Source: Streptomyces sp. NBC_00286
Lineage (GTDB): Bacteria; Actinomycetota; Actinomycetes; Streptomycetales; Streptomycetaceae
Assembly (NCBI RefSeq): GCF_036173125.1
Contig: NZ_CP108054.1
Span: 3,038,001 to 3,102,000, forward strand
Length of the DNA: 64,000 nucleotides
Direction of reading: 5' to 3'
Position numbers and translations under genes: made by a program. The notes beneath the pieces were generated by a model. It had not been told where the DNA came from. It saw only the letters and a list, made by a program, of their open reading frames with translations, and did no database searches. Shown in pieces: positions 23,304 to 32,201 of the stretch (positions are counted from its first letter, which is position 1; every line of letters starts with the position of its first letter).

Positions 23304-24311
23304 TCAAGGGAGACGCTCGGCTGTCAGAAACGTCGAATAGTCGATGACTGCCGGCGTCTTCACGTTGAGGGCGCCTGGATCGCTGGTCAGCTCTTCCTCG
23401 TAAGCGAGGAGAGATCCGGTGGAGGGGTCGAATACCAGCGTCCGCTTGTTTGGGAGACCGCCGAAGTCGCTTGTCAGGGAGAAGGCCTGCCCCTCCCTGC
23501 CTGCTCGGTCCCGCACCACGCCTGCGTAGACGATTCCATCCATGTTCTTGAGGACACGCAGCAGGGCGGCCCGCTGGGCAGGGGAGAACACGTGATCCAT
23601 GAACCGCTCGGGCACGACCTCGAACGCGAGGCCAGGGGTCAATAAAGTCTGCCCCGTGGCCAGCCATTTCTGCATGCCCCCCGGAGTGGAGGGCGGCTCA
23701 CCGGCTGGTGTCGTGGACGGTGCGCTGCCGGACGATTCCTCGGGGGCATCGCCGACTGCGCCAGCAGCCTCCCAGGTTTTCCGCTGTTCGGTGTTCTGGA
23801 ATTGCGGTGGCAGCGTCTTCACGGTCCAACGGCTGGAGCCATCCGGCTTCTCCCACGTCACTCGGTACTCCGGGATCACCGCAGAGGTGACCTGCAGGCC
23901 ATCGACGCGAGTGGACAGTGACCAACTCTCCTGGACGAAGCGCTCGACCGACCAGGTAGCGGGCCGGTCGTCCGGGAGGCTCGCGACACGAAGAGCGATC
24001 TCTTCGAGGACCTGATCGGCTGGCCTGTCGGCAGGCTGGTACGACAGCGGCCGTGGTGTAACAGCGTAGGCAGGCTGGGCTGTTGAGCCGAACGGGTCGG
24101 CCACGACCAACCCGATGGCCACAGAGGCGGCCACAGAGACCCCGGCAAGCACCCAGCGCCTCGACCGGCGGTCACGAGTACGGGCTGCGAGTACCGGGCG
24201 CGGTGTACCAACGATCGCTTCCAGTCGGGCCTGCGCCTGACTGGCGGTCTCGTCCGCACCCGCCAGTCCGGCCGGATCCAGTGCACGCAGCGCTTCCTTC
24301 ATGTCACGCAT
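23304..24311 (-). CDS. Putative anti-sigma factor / membrane-anchored protein (TTA codon)
   Basis: 335 residues. The cytosolic N-terminus (MRDMKEALRALDPAGLAG) is followed by one membrane helix (RWVLAGVSVAASVAIGLVVADPF) and a large extracytoplasmic domain. The pattern resembles the CU044_5270-like proteins encoded beside ECF sigma genes in actinobacteria. ATG 24311 overlaps the sigma stop by eight bases (ATGCGTGA), so the two are translationally coupled, and this protein probably restrains the sigma factor. Codon 223 is TTA (plus-strand 23643-23645), implying bldA dependence. No zinc-binding HxxxCxxC motif is visible. Confidence 0.75.
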   Translation of the reverse strand: MRDMKEALRALDPAGLAGADETASQAQARLEAIVGTPRPVLAARTRDRRSRRWVLAGVSVAASVAIGLVVADPFGSTAQPAYAVTPRPLSYQPADRPADQVLEEIALRVASLPDDRPATWSVERFVQESWSLSTRVDGLQVTSAVIPEYRVTWEKPDGSSRWTVKTLPPQFQNTEQRKTWEAAGAVGDAPEESSGSAPSTTPAGEPPSTPGGMQKWLATGQTLLTPGLAFEVVPERFMDHVFSPAQRAALLRVLKNMDGIVYAGVVRDRAGREGQAFSLTSDFGGLPNKRTLVFDPSTGSLLAYEEELTSDPGALNVKTPAVIDYSTFLTAERLP

Positions 24312-24873
24312 CTGCTCTCCCGATGCTCGTCCGAGTGCTTCGCTGCGCGGGCGGATCCCCGTCGTTCTGTTCGGCGGTCCGCACGTCCACCAATCGCTGC
24401 CGCAGCCGGGATCGCGCCCGGTGGAGGCGCACGTGGAAGGTTGCGGGGGAGCAGCCAAGAACTACTGCGGCCTCACGAGATGGCAACGCCTCCCATACGG
24501 AAAGACGCAGGATCTCCTGATCGGAGTCGCTGAGTGCCTCGAAGGCCAGAGCCAGAGCCATGCGCTCACTCTGCGACTCGGCATGATCATGGGGGTGCTG
24601 CCACGGCTGGGATGCCAGTAGCTCAACCAGGCTGCCGCGACGCCGGTCGGCACGGTGGGCGTTGGCGAGAGTCCGCCGGGCTGTGCCGTACAACCATGGC
24701 AGGGCTTTGGCATGCGGTATCTCATCGAGTCGGCGCCACGCTGCGAGGAACACCTCTGACAGGACGTCGGCAACCTCGTCCGGCACCACCCGGCGGCGTA
24801 TGTAGCGCTCCACGGCAGTGCGATGCCGGGTGTACAACTCGGTGAAGCGCTGCTCGTCTGCGTTGGTGTCCAC
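24304..24873 (-). CDS. ECF-type RNA polymerase sigma factor
   Basis: 189 residues. Region 2 is visible as FTELYTRHRTAVERYIRRRVVPDEVADVLSEVFLAAWRRLDEIP followed by ALPWLYGTARRTLANAHRADRR. Region 4 is LSDSDQEILRLSVWEALPSREAAVVLGCSPATFHVRLHRARSRLRQRL. GTG 24873 has GGAGG four bases upstream; the ATG at 24921 gives an unsupported extension. It is the first gene of a two-gene unit with the putative anti-sigma factor. It lies just inside the right copy of the 62-bp repeat, so the promoter is near that junction. Confidence 0.93.
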   Translation of the reverse strand: MDTNADEQRFTELYTRHRTAVERYIRRRVVPDEVADVLSEVFLAAWRRLDEIPHAKALPWLYGTARRTLANAHRADRRRGSLVELLASQPWQHPHDHAESQSERMALALAFEALSDSDQEILRLSVWEALPSREAAVVLGCSPATFHVRLHRARSRLRQRLVDVRTAEQNDGDPPAQRSTRTSIGRADA

Positions 24874-24938
24874 ATCCCCTCCACCCGTGTCTGTGTCCGG
24901 CAGCGGACGCTTCTTACACACGGGACGGCAGATGATTC

Positions 24939-25001
24939 CGGAAAGGCCGGACCACCTACTGCGAGCAGGGTCGAGGCTGGCGCAGTGACTTGCGCCCCGT
25001 T
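24939..25001 (+). repeat. 62-bp direct repeat, right copy
   Basis: Matches 22790-22851 in the same orientation with about five substitutions and one inserted G. It is not part of a gene here, whereas the left copy includes the end of the DUF397-like gene. Confidence 0.9.
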
Positions 25002-25040
25002 TCCAGTCCCCGACCCCGCTCCGCTCAGCAGGTGTACGGA

Positions 25041-25844
25041 TCAGCCGAGCTTGGCCGCCTGCGCGTCAATGACGGCGGTCGGCAGCTCGAACGCCTCGCC
25101 TCGGGTGATCGCCGCGATGTTGAAGGACGAGAACCCTGCGAGCGTGGTGCCCTGCCGGAAGACGACGACCTTGGTGTCGGCGGCGGCGCTCTGCTTCGTA
25201 CCCACGGTCCAGGCGACGGCGTCCTCGCCGGCGGAGAGCTTTTCCTCGCTGACCTTGGTGACCTGCTGCTTCTCCCCGTCGATCGTCATGGTGAAGCCCC
25301 CGGCGCACTTCTTGCCGGCCTCCCGCAGTGTGGCGAGGGTCTGCTCGGCGCCGTCGGCGTCGTAGGACCAGAGGGAGGTCATCGTCTTGGTGACGTCGAG
25401 CGAGTCGAGCATCGCCTCCTCGGCCTCCTTCTCCGTCATGTCCGCGAGCTCCTCCGTCGAGGGCATGTCCTTCTTGGCCCCCTCGGGCTCCTGGACGACG
25501 AGCCGCTGGGCGGTCGCCGCCGGCTCGCCCGCAGGCAGGGCGGACAGCACCTGAGCGACGGGCTTGCACTCGGCTTTTTCGACGGAGGAGAGGGCGTCGG
25601 GTTCGAAAACGTCGTCCTTCCCCGGCTCCGTGATCTCGTGGCCCTCGACGTCGCCCTTGGCGACCACGAGCTTCTCCAGCTCGGCGGCGGCGAGCGCCTT
25701 CGCCGCCGGCTTCTCGGACTTGGCGCCGCCCTTCGCCTCCTTGTCCTCACCGCCCTGCTCGCTGCCACCGCAGGCGGTGACCAGAAGCGCTAAGGAGACC
25801 GCGGAAGCGGTCAGGACGGTACGACGAATGGCAGTGACTCGCAT
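25041..25844 (-). CDS. Secreted lipoprotein, unknown function (TTA codon)
   Basis: 267 residues. A signal peptide with lipobox LVTAC is followed by a charged linker rich in Lys/Glu/Gly, then a ~200-residue domain I do not recognise. ATG 25844 has AGGAG nine bases upstream. Codon 18, inside the signal peptide, is TTA (plus 25791-25793), so translation should require the bldA tRNA and the lipoprotein should appear late. It is monocistronic. The start of the gene is preceded by a 240-base region with short tandem repeats. Confidence 0.82.
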   Translation of the reverse strand: MRVTAIRRTVLTASAVSLALLVTACGGSEQGGEDKEAKGGAKSEKPAAKALAAAELEKLVVAKGDVEGHEITEPGKDDVFEPDALSSVEKAECKPVAQVLSALPAGEPAATAQRLVVQEPEGAKKDMPSTEELADMTEKEAEEAMLDSLDVTKTMTSLWSYDADGAEQTLATLREAGKKCAGGFTMTIDGEKQQVTKVSEEKLSAGEDAVAWTVGTKQSAAADTKVVVFRQGTTLAGFSSFNIAAITRGEAFELPTAVIDAQAAKLG

Positions 25845-26019
25845 GGTGCATCTCCTGATCAACGCCCTGCGCCTGGGTGCGGCGCAGAGTCCACGCGAAC
25901 AAGACCCGCGTGGCCGGGCCAGGGTTGTACTCAGGAGTCCTGCCATCAGTGGTTCGTCGTCGACGATTCGTCGTCGGTGGTTCGTGAGCCGAGCGCAGTC
26001 CGGCGATCACTTCCGCGCC

Positions 26020-26046
26020 GCATGGCGCATGGCGCATGGCGCATGC
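26020..26046. repeat. 7-bp tandem repeat
   Basis: The unit GCGCATG occurs about four times in succession (GCCGCATG then GCGCATG x3) between the lipoprotein and the PPOX gene. The rest of 25845-26088 holds TTCGTCGTC-type short repeats and no gene. Confidence 0.75.
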
Positions 26047-26088
26047 TCCGGGCCGACCACAACCCTCTGACGCGCGCCCAACCAGCCC

Positions 26089-26532
26089 TCAAGCGGAGCC
26101 CTCCGGCAGCACCCCAGGCCGGAACCTCTCCACCCCCACCACATGCCGCACCCGCGTCGGCTCGATCAGCAGCATCACCCGCTGCTCCCCGGGAAGCAGC
26201 CACGGATAGCGGTCCTCGCCGATGTACTTCTGGGCCAGCCGGTCCATGGCCCGCTCAGCCACCTCGCCCTCGACGAAACGTACGACCCGCCCCCGGATCT
26301 CCACCCGGTCGTAGGGGTTCTCGGCGTCATGATGGGACAGCGAAACGTACGGATTGCGCCGCAAGTTGTCGATCTTTACGCGGCCGATCGACGTGTTGAC
26401 CATGACGTACGAGTCCTCGATATCCGCCCACATGGGCGAAACCTGCGGTGTGCCGTCCGGTGCGACCGTCGCCAGATGCCAGAAGTTCGGCGCCAGGAGC
26501 CGCTCGCGAATGTGGCCGTCGATGCTGCTCAT
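26089..26532 (-). CDS. PPOX-class (pyridoxamine 5'-phosphate oxidase fold) F420/flavin-dependent protein
   Basis: 147 residues, cytosolic split beta-barrel. Diagnostic segments are FWHLATVAPDGTPQVSPMW and VNTSIGRVKIDNLRRNPYVSLSHHD, then YDRVEIRGRVVRFVEGE. In actinobacteria most such proteins bind F420 or FMN and are annotated as F420-dependent reductases. Size and motif spacing fit. It is divergent from the XRE gene at 26694. ATG 26532 is used. The physiological substrate is unknown. Confidence 0.85.
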   Translation of the reverse strand: MSSIDGHIRERLLAPNFWHLATVAPDGTPQVSPMWADIEDSYVMVNTSIGRVKIDNLRRNPYVSLSHHDAENPYDRVEIRGRVVRFVEGEVAERAMDRLAQKYIGEDRYPWLLPGEQRVMLLIEPTRVRHVVGVERFRPGVLPEGSA

Positions 26533-26677
26533 ACCGGTGCCGTCCCTTCACGCTTGCGCTGCCCGCGAGCACGGGCACGTACGGCGCCATCCTCCTGGCC
26601 GGGAGCAAGCGCTCGCCAGATGATCTTCGGCCAGCTCGGACACGTATCGGACAGGATCGGACGGACTTCCGAAACCG

Positions 26678-26694
26678 TAGAATCCGACGATCCG
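26678..26694 (+). promoter_or_regulatory. Putative promoter for a leaderless mRNA
   Basis: TAGAAT (26678-26683) is a good -10 sequence. Ten bases later is GTG 26694, the first possible start codon of the XRE gene, and there is no ribosome site between, so a leaderless transcript is likely. No clear -35 is seen. Confidence 0.5.
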
Positions 26695-27455
26695 TGATCC
26701 TGGCCGAACAGACCGTAGTCACCGCAGTCCCGCACCCCTACGTTGTGCACGTGCACCAGTCGCCACCCCCTGAACCCATTCCCCCTTTCAACGCTCCCGC
26801 CGCCCGCAGACTCCGCACCGCGCTCGGTATGGGACCAGAGCATGTCGCGTACGGGATGCAGACCTCGTACGGACTGCCCTACGTGACACCCGACCTCGTC
26901 GCCGCCTGGGAGAGAGGCGTCGCGGCGCCCGGCAACGCCGAACTCGTCGCGCTCGCGGGCGTGTTGTGGTGTTCGCCTGCCGAACTCATCGGCGCGCCAC
27001 AGACGTTGCGGGAGTTCCGGCTCGCGCGCGGTATCCCGGCGGAGGATGTCGCGCAGGCCGTCGGGCTCGAACTCGCCGTGTATCTGCGGATGGAGGAGAG
27101 AAACGAGTGGCGCGGCAACGAGCGTGCGTCCGCGGCCCTCGCCGAGGTGCTCGGCCTCGCGCTGCCGGATCTCGTCACCGTCAGCGGACGCCGCCCGAAG
27201 CTCGCCGAGCTGCTGCGCAACGCGTGCTCCACACGCTGGCAGGCGTACGTACGTCCCGTCAGCAAGCTGTTACCGCTGGACCGGCGGCTCGTGGAGGACG
27301 TACTCGAGTCGCTGTACATGGAGTACCAGCTGCAGATGGCGCCCACCATGAGCTGGGGCAACGGGACGGTCGCGGTTGAAGCGGGCGCGGCCCGGGACTA
27401 CCTGGACCAGGTCGTCGACCACTTCTGGTCCGCCGTCCAGCGCCACGCCCCATGA
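26694..27455 (+). CDS. XRE-type helix-turn-helix regulator (TTA codon)
   Basis: About 253 residues. Two helix-turn-helix-like segments are seen: RRLRTALGMGPEHVAYGMQ....VTPDLVAAWERGVAAP and REFRLARGIPAEDVAQAVGLELAVYLRMEERNEW. The C-terminal domain is helical. Codon 193 is TTA (27270-27272), so production of the full protein should depend on bldA. GTG 26694 follows a -10-like TAGAAT; GTG 26745 and 26751 are alternatives. It converges on pfkA with a gap of 25 bases. Targets are unknown. Confidence 0.8.
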   Translation: MILAEQTVVTAVPHPYVVHVHQSPPPEPIPPFNAPAARRLRTALGMGPEHVAYGMQTSYGLPYVTPDLVAAWERGVAAPGNAELVALAGVLWCSPAELIGAPQTLREFRLARGIPAEDVAQAVGLELAVYLRMEERNEWRGNERASAALAEVLGLALPDLVTVSGRRPKLAELLRNACSTRWQAYVRPVSKLLPLDRRLVEDVLESLYMEYQLQMAPTMSWGNGTVAVEAGAARDYLDQVVDHFWSAVQRHAP

Positions 27456-27480
27456 GCAGAGCCCGCTCCAGAACCCCGCT

Positions 27481-28506
27481 CTAGAACACCGACTCCGCCT
27501 CGTCCATCCGGTCCTTCGGCACCCTCTTCAGCTCCGTGACCGCCTCCGCCAGCGGCACCATCTCGATCTCCGTGCCGCGCAGCGCCGTCATCCGCCCGAA
27601 CTCGCCCCGGTGGGCGGCTTCGACGGCATGCCAGCCGAAGCGGGTGGCGAGCACGCGGTCGTACGCCGTCGGTGTGCCGCCGCGCTGGACGTGGCCGAGA
27701 ATGACCGGCTTGGCCTCCTTGCCGAGCCGCCGCTCCAGTTCGTACGCGAGTGCCGTGCCGATGCCCTGGAAGCGCTCGTGGCCGAACTGGTCGATCTCGC
27801 CGTGGCCGTAGTCCATGGTGCCCTCGGCGGGGTGGGCGCCCTCGGCCACGCACAGGACCGCGAACTTCTTGCCGCGGGCGAAGCGCTCCTCGACCATCTT
27901 GACCAGGTCGCCGGGGTCGAAGGCCCGCTCGGGCAGGCAGATGCCGTGGGCGCCCGCGGCCATGCCGGACTCGAGCGCGATCCAGCCGGCGTGGCGGCCC
28001 ATGACCTCGACGACCATGACGCGCTGGTGCGACTCGGCGGTGGTCTTGAGCCGGTCCATCGCCTCCGTGGCGACGCCGACCGCGGTGTCGAAGCCGAAGG
28101 TGCGGTCGGTGGACGAGATGTCGTTGTCGATCGTCTTCGGTACGCCGACGACCGGCAGGCCGACGTCCGAGAGCATCCGGGCGGCCGTGAGCGTGCCCTC
28201 GCCGCCGATGGGGATGAGCGCGTCGATGCCGAACTCGCGCATCTCGTCCTCGGCCCCCTCGCAGGCCTCGCGCAGCCGGTCGCGCTGGAGGCGGGAGGAG
28301 CCGAGGATGGTGCCGCCGCGGGCGAGGATGCCGCTGACCGCGTCCAGGTCGAGGTTGCGGAAGCGGCCGTCGAGCAGTCCCGCGTAACCGTCCTCGAAGC
28401 CGATCACCTCGTCGCCGTAGTGCGCGACGGCTCGGTGCACGACCGACCGGATCACTGCGTTCAGCCCCGGGCAGTCGCCGCCTGCGGTGAGAACTCCGAT
28501 ACGCAT
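27481..28506 (-). CDS. pfkA: ATP-dependent 6-phosphofructokinase
   Basis: 341 residues, the committed step of glycolysis. The N-terminus MRIGVLTAGGDCPGLNAVIR, the GGEGTL motif and catalytic PKTIDNDI are present, as is MGRHAGWIAL. The Gly in GGEGT, rather than the Asp of PPi enzymes (GGEDT), predicts ATP as donor. The length fits the actinobacterial group III enzymes. ATG 28506 has a purine-rich AGGAG sequence upstream. It is divergent from pta-ackA, so glycolytic entry and acetate overflow genes share an intergenic region of 258 bases. Confidence 0.97.
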   Translation of the reverse strand: MRIGVLTAGGDCPGLNAVIRSVVHRAVAHYGDEVIGFEDGYAGLLDGRFRNLDLDAVSGILARGGTILGSSRLQRDRLREACEGAEDEMREFGIDALIPIGGEGTLTAARMLSDVGLPVVGVPKTIDNDISSTDRTFGFDTAVGVATEAMDRLKTTAESHQRVMVVEVMGRHAGWIALESGMAAGAHGICLPERAFDPGDLVKMVEERFARGKKFAVLCVAEGAHPAEGTMDYGHGEIDQFGHERFQGIGTALAYELERRLGKEAKPVILGHVQRGGTPTAYDRVLATRFGWHAVEAAHRGEFGRMTALRGTEIEMVPLAEAVTELKRVPKDRMDEAESVF

Positions 28507-28764
28507 CGTGCTGTTTCTCCTGCTCGCTGCTTGGTACGTAAGGGCTGTCGGTGCTTGTGAACTGTCGTGCGCTGTCGGTACGTGTGAGCCGGTCCGATTG
28601 TTTCACGGGGGACCTGAGTGGCCCTTGCCGGCCGGTTGCCGGACAGCGATTTCCCGCCCCGCCGGGACGGGTGCCCTAACCATGCTCAGAGGTATTGTCA
28701 AGAGGGCACGCACGGCCCCCACGATAGCGGCTGATTTCGACCAGTGAGGAAACGGAGAGCACAC

Positions 28765-30888
28765 GTGACGCGCAGCGTGTACGTGACCGGGATCGACCGG
28801 GGCGACGGGCGGCAGGTCGTCGAGCTGGGAGTGATGGAACTCCTGACCCGCCAGGTCGACCGCGTGGGGGTGTTCCGCCCGCTGGTCCATGACAATCCCG
28901 ACCGCCTCTTCGAACTGCTGCGGGCCCGCTACCGGCTCGCCCAGGACCCGGCGACGGTCTACGGCATGGACTACCACGAGGCGTCCACGCTCCAGGCCGA
29001 GCAGGGCACCGACGAGCTGGTCTCGGAGCTGGTGGACCGCTTCCACCGGGTGGCGCGCGACTACGACGTGGTGCTCGTCCTGGGCACCGACTACGCGGAC
29101 ACGCAGTTCCCGGACGAGCTGTCCCTCAACGCCCGGCTGGCGAACGAGTTCGGCGCCTCCGTCCTCCCCGTCGTGGGCGGCCGCGAGCAGACCGCGGAAT
29201 CGGTGCAGGCGGAGACCCGCAACGCGTTCCGGGCGTACGACCACCTGGGCTGTGACGTCCTCGCGATGGTGGTGAACCGAGTGGCCCCGCTGGACCGCGC
29301 GGAGATCCACGCGGGCCTCGACTCCCGTCTCCCGGTGCCCTGTTACGTGCTGCCGGACGAGCCCGCGCTGGCCGCGCCGACGGTCGCCCAGATCACCCAC
29401 GCGCTCGGCGGCAAGGTGCTGCTCGGCGACGACTCGGGGCTCGCGCGCGACGCGCTGAACTTCGTGTTCGGCGGCGCGATGCTGCCGAACTTCCTCGGCG
29501 CCCTGACCCCGGGCTGCCTGGTCGTCACCCCCGGCGACCGCGCCGACCTCGTCGTGGGCGCCCTCGCCGCGCACAGCGCCGGCACCCCGCCCATCGCGGG
29601 CGTCCTGCTCACCCTGGACGAGCGCCCCAGCGACGACGTCCTCACGCTGGCCGCCCGGCTCGCCCCCGGCACCCCGGTCGTCTCGGTGGCCGGCAACAGC
29701 TTTCCGACGGCGGCCGAACTCTTCGGCATGGAAGGCAAGTTGAACGCGGCGACGCCCCGTAAGGCGGAGACCGCCCTCGGCCTCTTCGAGAGGTACGTGG
29801 ACACCGGCGGCCTCCTCGGCCGGGTCTCGGCCCCGAGCAGCGACCGCGTCACGCCGATGATGTTCGAGCACAAGCTGCTGGAGCAGGCCCGCTCGGACAA
29901 GCGTCGCGTCGTGCTGCCCGAGGGCACCGAGGAGCGCGTACTGCACGCCGCCGAGGTGCTGTTGCGGCGCGGTGTCTGCGACCTGACACTGCTCGGCCCG
30001 GTGGACCAGATCCGCAAGAAGGCCGCGGACCTCGGCATCGACCTCGTCAAGGCCCAGCTGATTGACCCGGCGACCTCCGAGCTGCGCGAGCGTTTCGCCG
30101 AGCGGTACGCCGCGCTGCGCGCCCACAGGGGCGTGTCCGTGGAGCTGGCGTACGACGTGGTCTCGGACGTGAACTACTTCGGCACCCTGATGGTCGAGGA
30201 GGGGCTGGCCGACGGCATGGTGTCGGGGTCCGTGCACTCCACGGCGGCGACGATCCGGCCCGCTTTCGAGATCATCAAGACGAAGCCGGACGCGTCGATC
30301 GTCTCGTCGGTCTTCTTCATGTGCCTGGCAGACAAGGTCCTGGTGTACGGGGACTGCGCGGTCAATCCCGATCCGAACGCCGAGCAGTTGGCCGACATCG
30401 CGGTCCAGTCGGCCGCCACCGCCCGGCAGTTCGGTGTCGAGCCGCGGATCGCGATGCTCTCGTACTCGACCGGGACGTCCGGCTCGGGCGCGGAAGTGGA
30501 CAAGGTGCGCCGGGCCACCGAGCTGGTCCGCGCGAGCCGCGACGATCTGAAGATCGAGGGACCGATCCAGTACGACGCCGCCGTGGAACCGTCGGTCGCG
30601 GCGACCAAGCTGCCGGGTTCCGAGGTCGCCGGGCAGGCGTCCGTGCTGATCTTCCCGGACCTCAACACCGGCAACAACACGTACAAGGCCGTGCAGCGTT
30701 CGGCCGGCGCGATCGCCGTCGGCCCGGTTCTGCAGGGCCTGCGCAAGCCGGTCAACGACCTGTCCCGCGGCGCGCTCGTCGGGGACATCGTGAACACCGT
30801 CGCCATCACGGCGATCCAGGCCCAGGCCCAGACTCCCAACCCATCGCCCACGACCCCGGCTCCGACCCCGAAGGTTTCCGCCCTGTGA
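28765..30888 (+). CDS. pta: Phosphate acetyltransferase
   Basis: 707 residues, converts acetyl-CoA and phosphate to acetyl phosphate. The N-terminal half is a P-loop-like regulatory domain (SVYVTGIDRGDGRQVVELG....YVLPDEPALAAPTV, then a DRTGG domain). The C-terminal half is the PTA/PTB catalytic domain (MFEHKLLEQARSDKRRVVLPEG; SYSTGTSGSGAEVDKVRRATE; FPDLNTGNNTYKAVQR). GTG 28765 has GGAGA seven bases upstream; the GTG 28744 frame extension is not conserved-looking. It ends in GTGA, overlapping ackA by four bases. Confidence 0.97.
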   Translation: MTRSVYVTGIDRGDGRQVVELGVMELLTRQVDRVGVFRPLVHDNPDRLFELLRARYRLAQDPATVYGMDYHEASTLQAEQGTDELVSELVDRFHRVARDYDVVLVLGTDYADTQFPDELSLNARLANEFGASVLPVVGGREQTAESVQAETRNAFRAYDHLGCDVLAMVVNRVAPLDRAEIHAGLDSRLPVPCYVLPDEPALAAPTVAQITHALGGKVLLGDDSGLARDALNFVFGGAMLPNFLGALTPGCLVVTPGDRADLVVGALAAHSAGTPPIAGVLLTLDERPSDDVLTLAARLAPGTPVVSVAGNSFPTAAELFGMEGKLNAATPRKAETALGLFERYVDTGGLLGRVSAPSSDRVTPMMFEHKLLEQARSDKRRVVLPEGTEERVLHAAEVLLRRGVCDLTLLGPVDQIRKKAADLGIDLVKAQLIDPATSELRERFAERYAALRAHRGVSVELAYDVVSDVNYFGTLMVEEGLADGMVSGSVHSTAATIRPAFEIIKTKPDASIVSSVFFMCLADKVLVYGDCAVNPDPNAEQLADIAVQSAATARQFGVEPRIAMLSYSTGTSGSGAEVDKVRRATELVRASRDDLKIEGPIQYDAAVEPSVAATKLPGSEVAGQASVLIFPDLNTGNNTYKAVQRSAGAIAVGPVLQGLRKPVNDLSRGALVGDIVNTVAITAIQAQAQTPNPSPTTPAPTPKVSAL

Positions 30889-32093
30889 CCGGCACCCGCG
30901 TCCTCGTCCTCAACTCCGGCTCGTCGTCGGTGAAGTACCAGCTGCTCGACATGCGTGACAGCAGCCGTCTGGCCGTGGGCCTCGTCGAGCGCATCGGCGA
31001 GGAGACGTCTCGCCTGAAGCACACCCCGCTGACCGACGGCGGCCAGGCACGTGAGCAGAGCGGCCCGATCGCCGACCACGAGGCCGCTCTGAAGGCCGTC
31101 GCCGAAGAGCTGGCCAAGGACGGACTCGGCCTGGACTCCCCCGAGTTGGCGGCGATCGGGCACCGGGTCGTGCACGGCGGCCGGCAGTTCACCGAGCCGA
31201 CGGTCATCGACGAGCGGGTCCTCGCGGAGATCGAGCGGCTGATCCCGGTGGCGCCCCTGCACAACCCGGCCAATCTGACGGGCATTCGTACGGCACAGAC
31301 ACTGCGCCCTGACCTCCCGCAGGTGGCCGTCTTCGACACGGCGTTCCACACGACGATGCCGGAGTCCGCGGCCCGCTACGCGATCGACGTCGAGCTCGCC
31401 GATGAACACCGCATCCGCCGCTACGGCTTCCACGGCACCTCACACGCGTATGTCTCGCGGGCGACGGCCCGGCTCCTCGGCAAGGACCCTTCCGAGGTCA
31501 ACGTCATCGTGCTGCACCTGGGCAACGGAGCCTCGGCCTCGGCCGTCCGGGCGGGCAGGTGCGTGGACACGTCCATGGGGCTGACGCCTTTGGAGGGGCT
31601 GGTGATGGGTACGCGGTCCGGAGACTTGGATCCGGCGGTCATCTTTCATTTGGCGCGTGTTGGCGGGATGTCCATGGATGACATCGACACTTTGCTGAAC
31701 AAGAAGAGCGGCCTGATCGGCCTGTGCGGCGACAACGACATGCGGGAGATCCGTCGCCGCGTCGACGAAGGGGACGAGCGGGCGCGGCTCGCCTTCGACA
31801 TCTACATCCACCGCCTGCGGAAATACATCGGCGCCTATTACGCGGTGCTCGGCCGGGTGGACGCGATCGCCTTCACGGCGGGGGTCGGTGAGAACGCGGC
31901 CCCGGTGCGCGAAGCTGCGGTCGCGGGCCTGGAGGGGCTGGGCCTGGCGGTCGACGCCGAGCGCAATGCCGCCCGGTCCGACGAGCCGCGGCTGGTCTCG
32001 CCGGAGGGGGCGAGGGTCGCGGTGGCCGTCGTACCGACCGACGAGGAACTGGAGATCGCGACTCAGACGTACGCACTTGTGGGCAGCCTCTGA
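30885..32093 (+). CDS. ackA: Acetate kinase
   Basis: 402 residues, converts acetyl phosphate and ADP to acetate and ATP. Signatures are VLVLNSGSSSVKYQLLD, the HRVVHGG loop, FHGTSHAYVSR and FTAGVGENAAPVR. The GTG 30885 start overlaps the pta stop as GTGA, so the two are translationally coupled. The pair forms the reversible acetyl phosphate pathway. The next gene, pyk, has its own promoter. Confidence 0.97.
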   Translation: MTGTRVLVLNSGSSSVKYQLLDMRDSSRLAVGLVERIGEETSRLKHTPLTDGGQAREQSGPIADHEAALKAVAEELAKDGLGLDSPELAAIGHRVVHGGRQFTEPTVIDERVLAEIERLIPVAPLHNPANLTGIRTAQTLRPDLPQVAVFDTAFHTTMPESAARYAIDVELADEHRIRRYGFHGTSHAYVSRATARLLGKDPSEVNVIVLHLGNGASASAVRAGRCVDTSMGLTPLEGLVMGTRSGDLDPAVIFHLARVGGMSMDDIDTLLNKKSGLIGLCGDNDMREIRRRVDEGDERARLAFDIYIHRLRKYIGAYYAVLGRVDAIAFTAGVGENAAPVREAAVAGLEGLGLAVDAERNAARSDEPRLVSPEGARVAVAVVPTDEELEIATQTYALVGSL

Positions 32094-32160
32094 GGCGCCC
32101 GTGGGCGGTATTCAGGCCCTCAACTGAGCGGCATTCCGCCCCTTTGTACATTCCACCAGA

Positions 32161-32201
32161 CGGAATATTCCGCAGTGAAACAAACCGTTAGGATCCCCCC
32201 A
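32161..32201 (+). promoter_or_regulatory. pyk promoter with palindrome; probable leaderless start
   Basis: A perfect 12-bp palindrome CGGAATATTCCG occupies 32161-32172. TAGGAT (32189-32194), a good -10, ends seven bases before the pyk ATG (32201), with only CCCCCC between. No ribosome site is present, so the transcript probably starts at the ATG. The palindrome would lie near -35/-40 and could be an operator. Confidence 0.6.
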
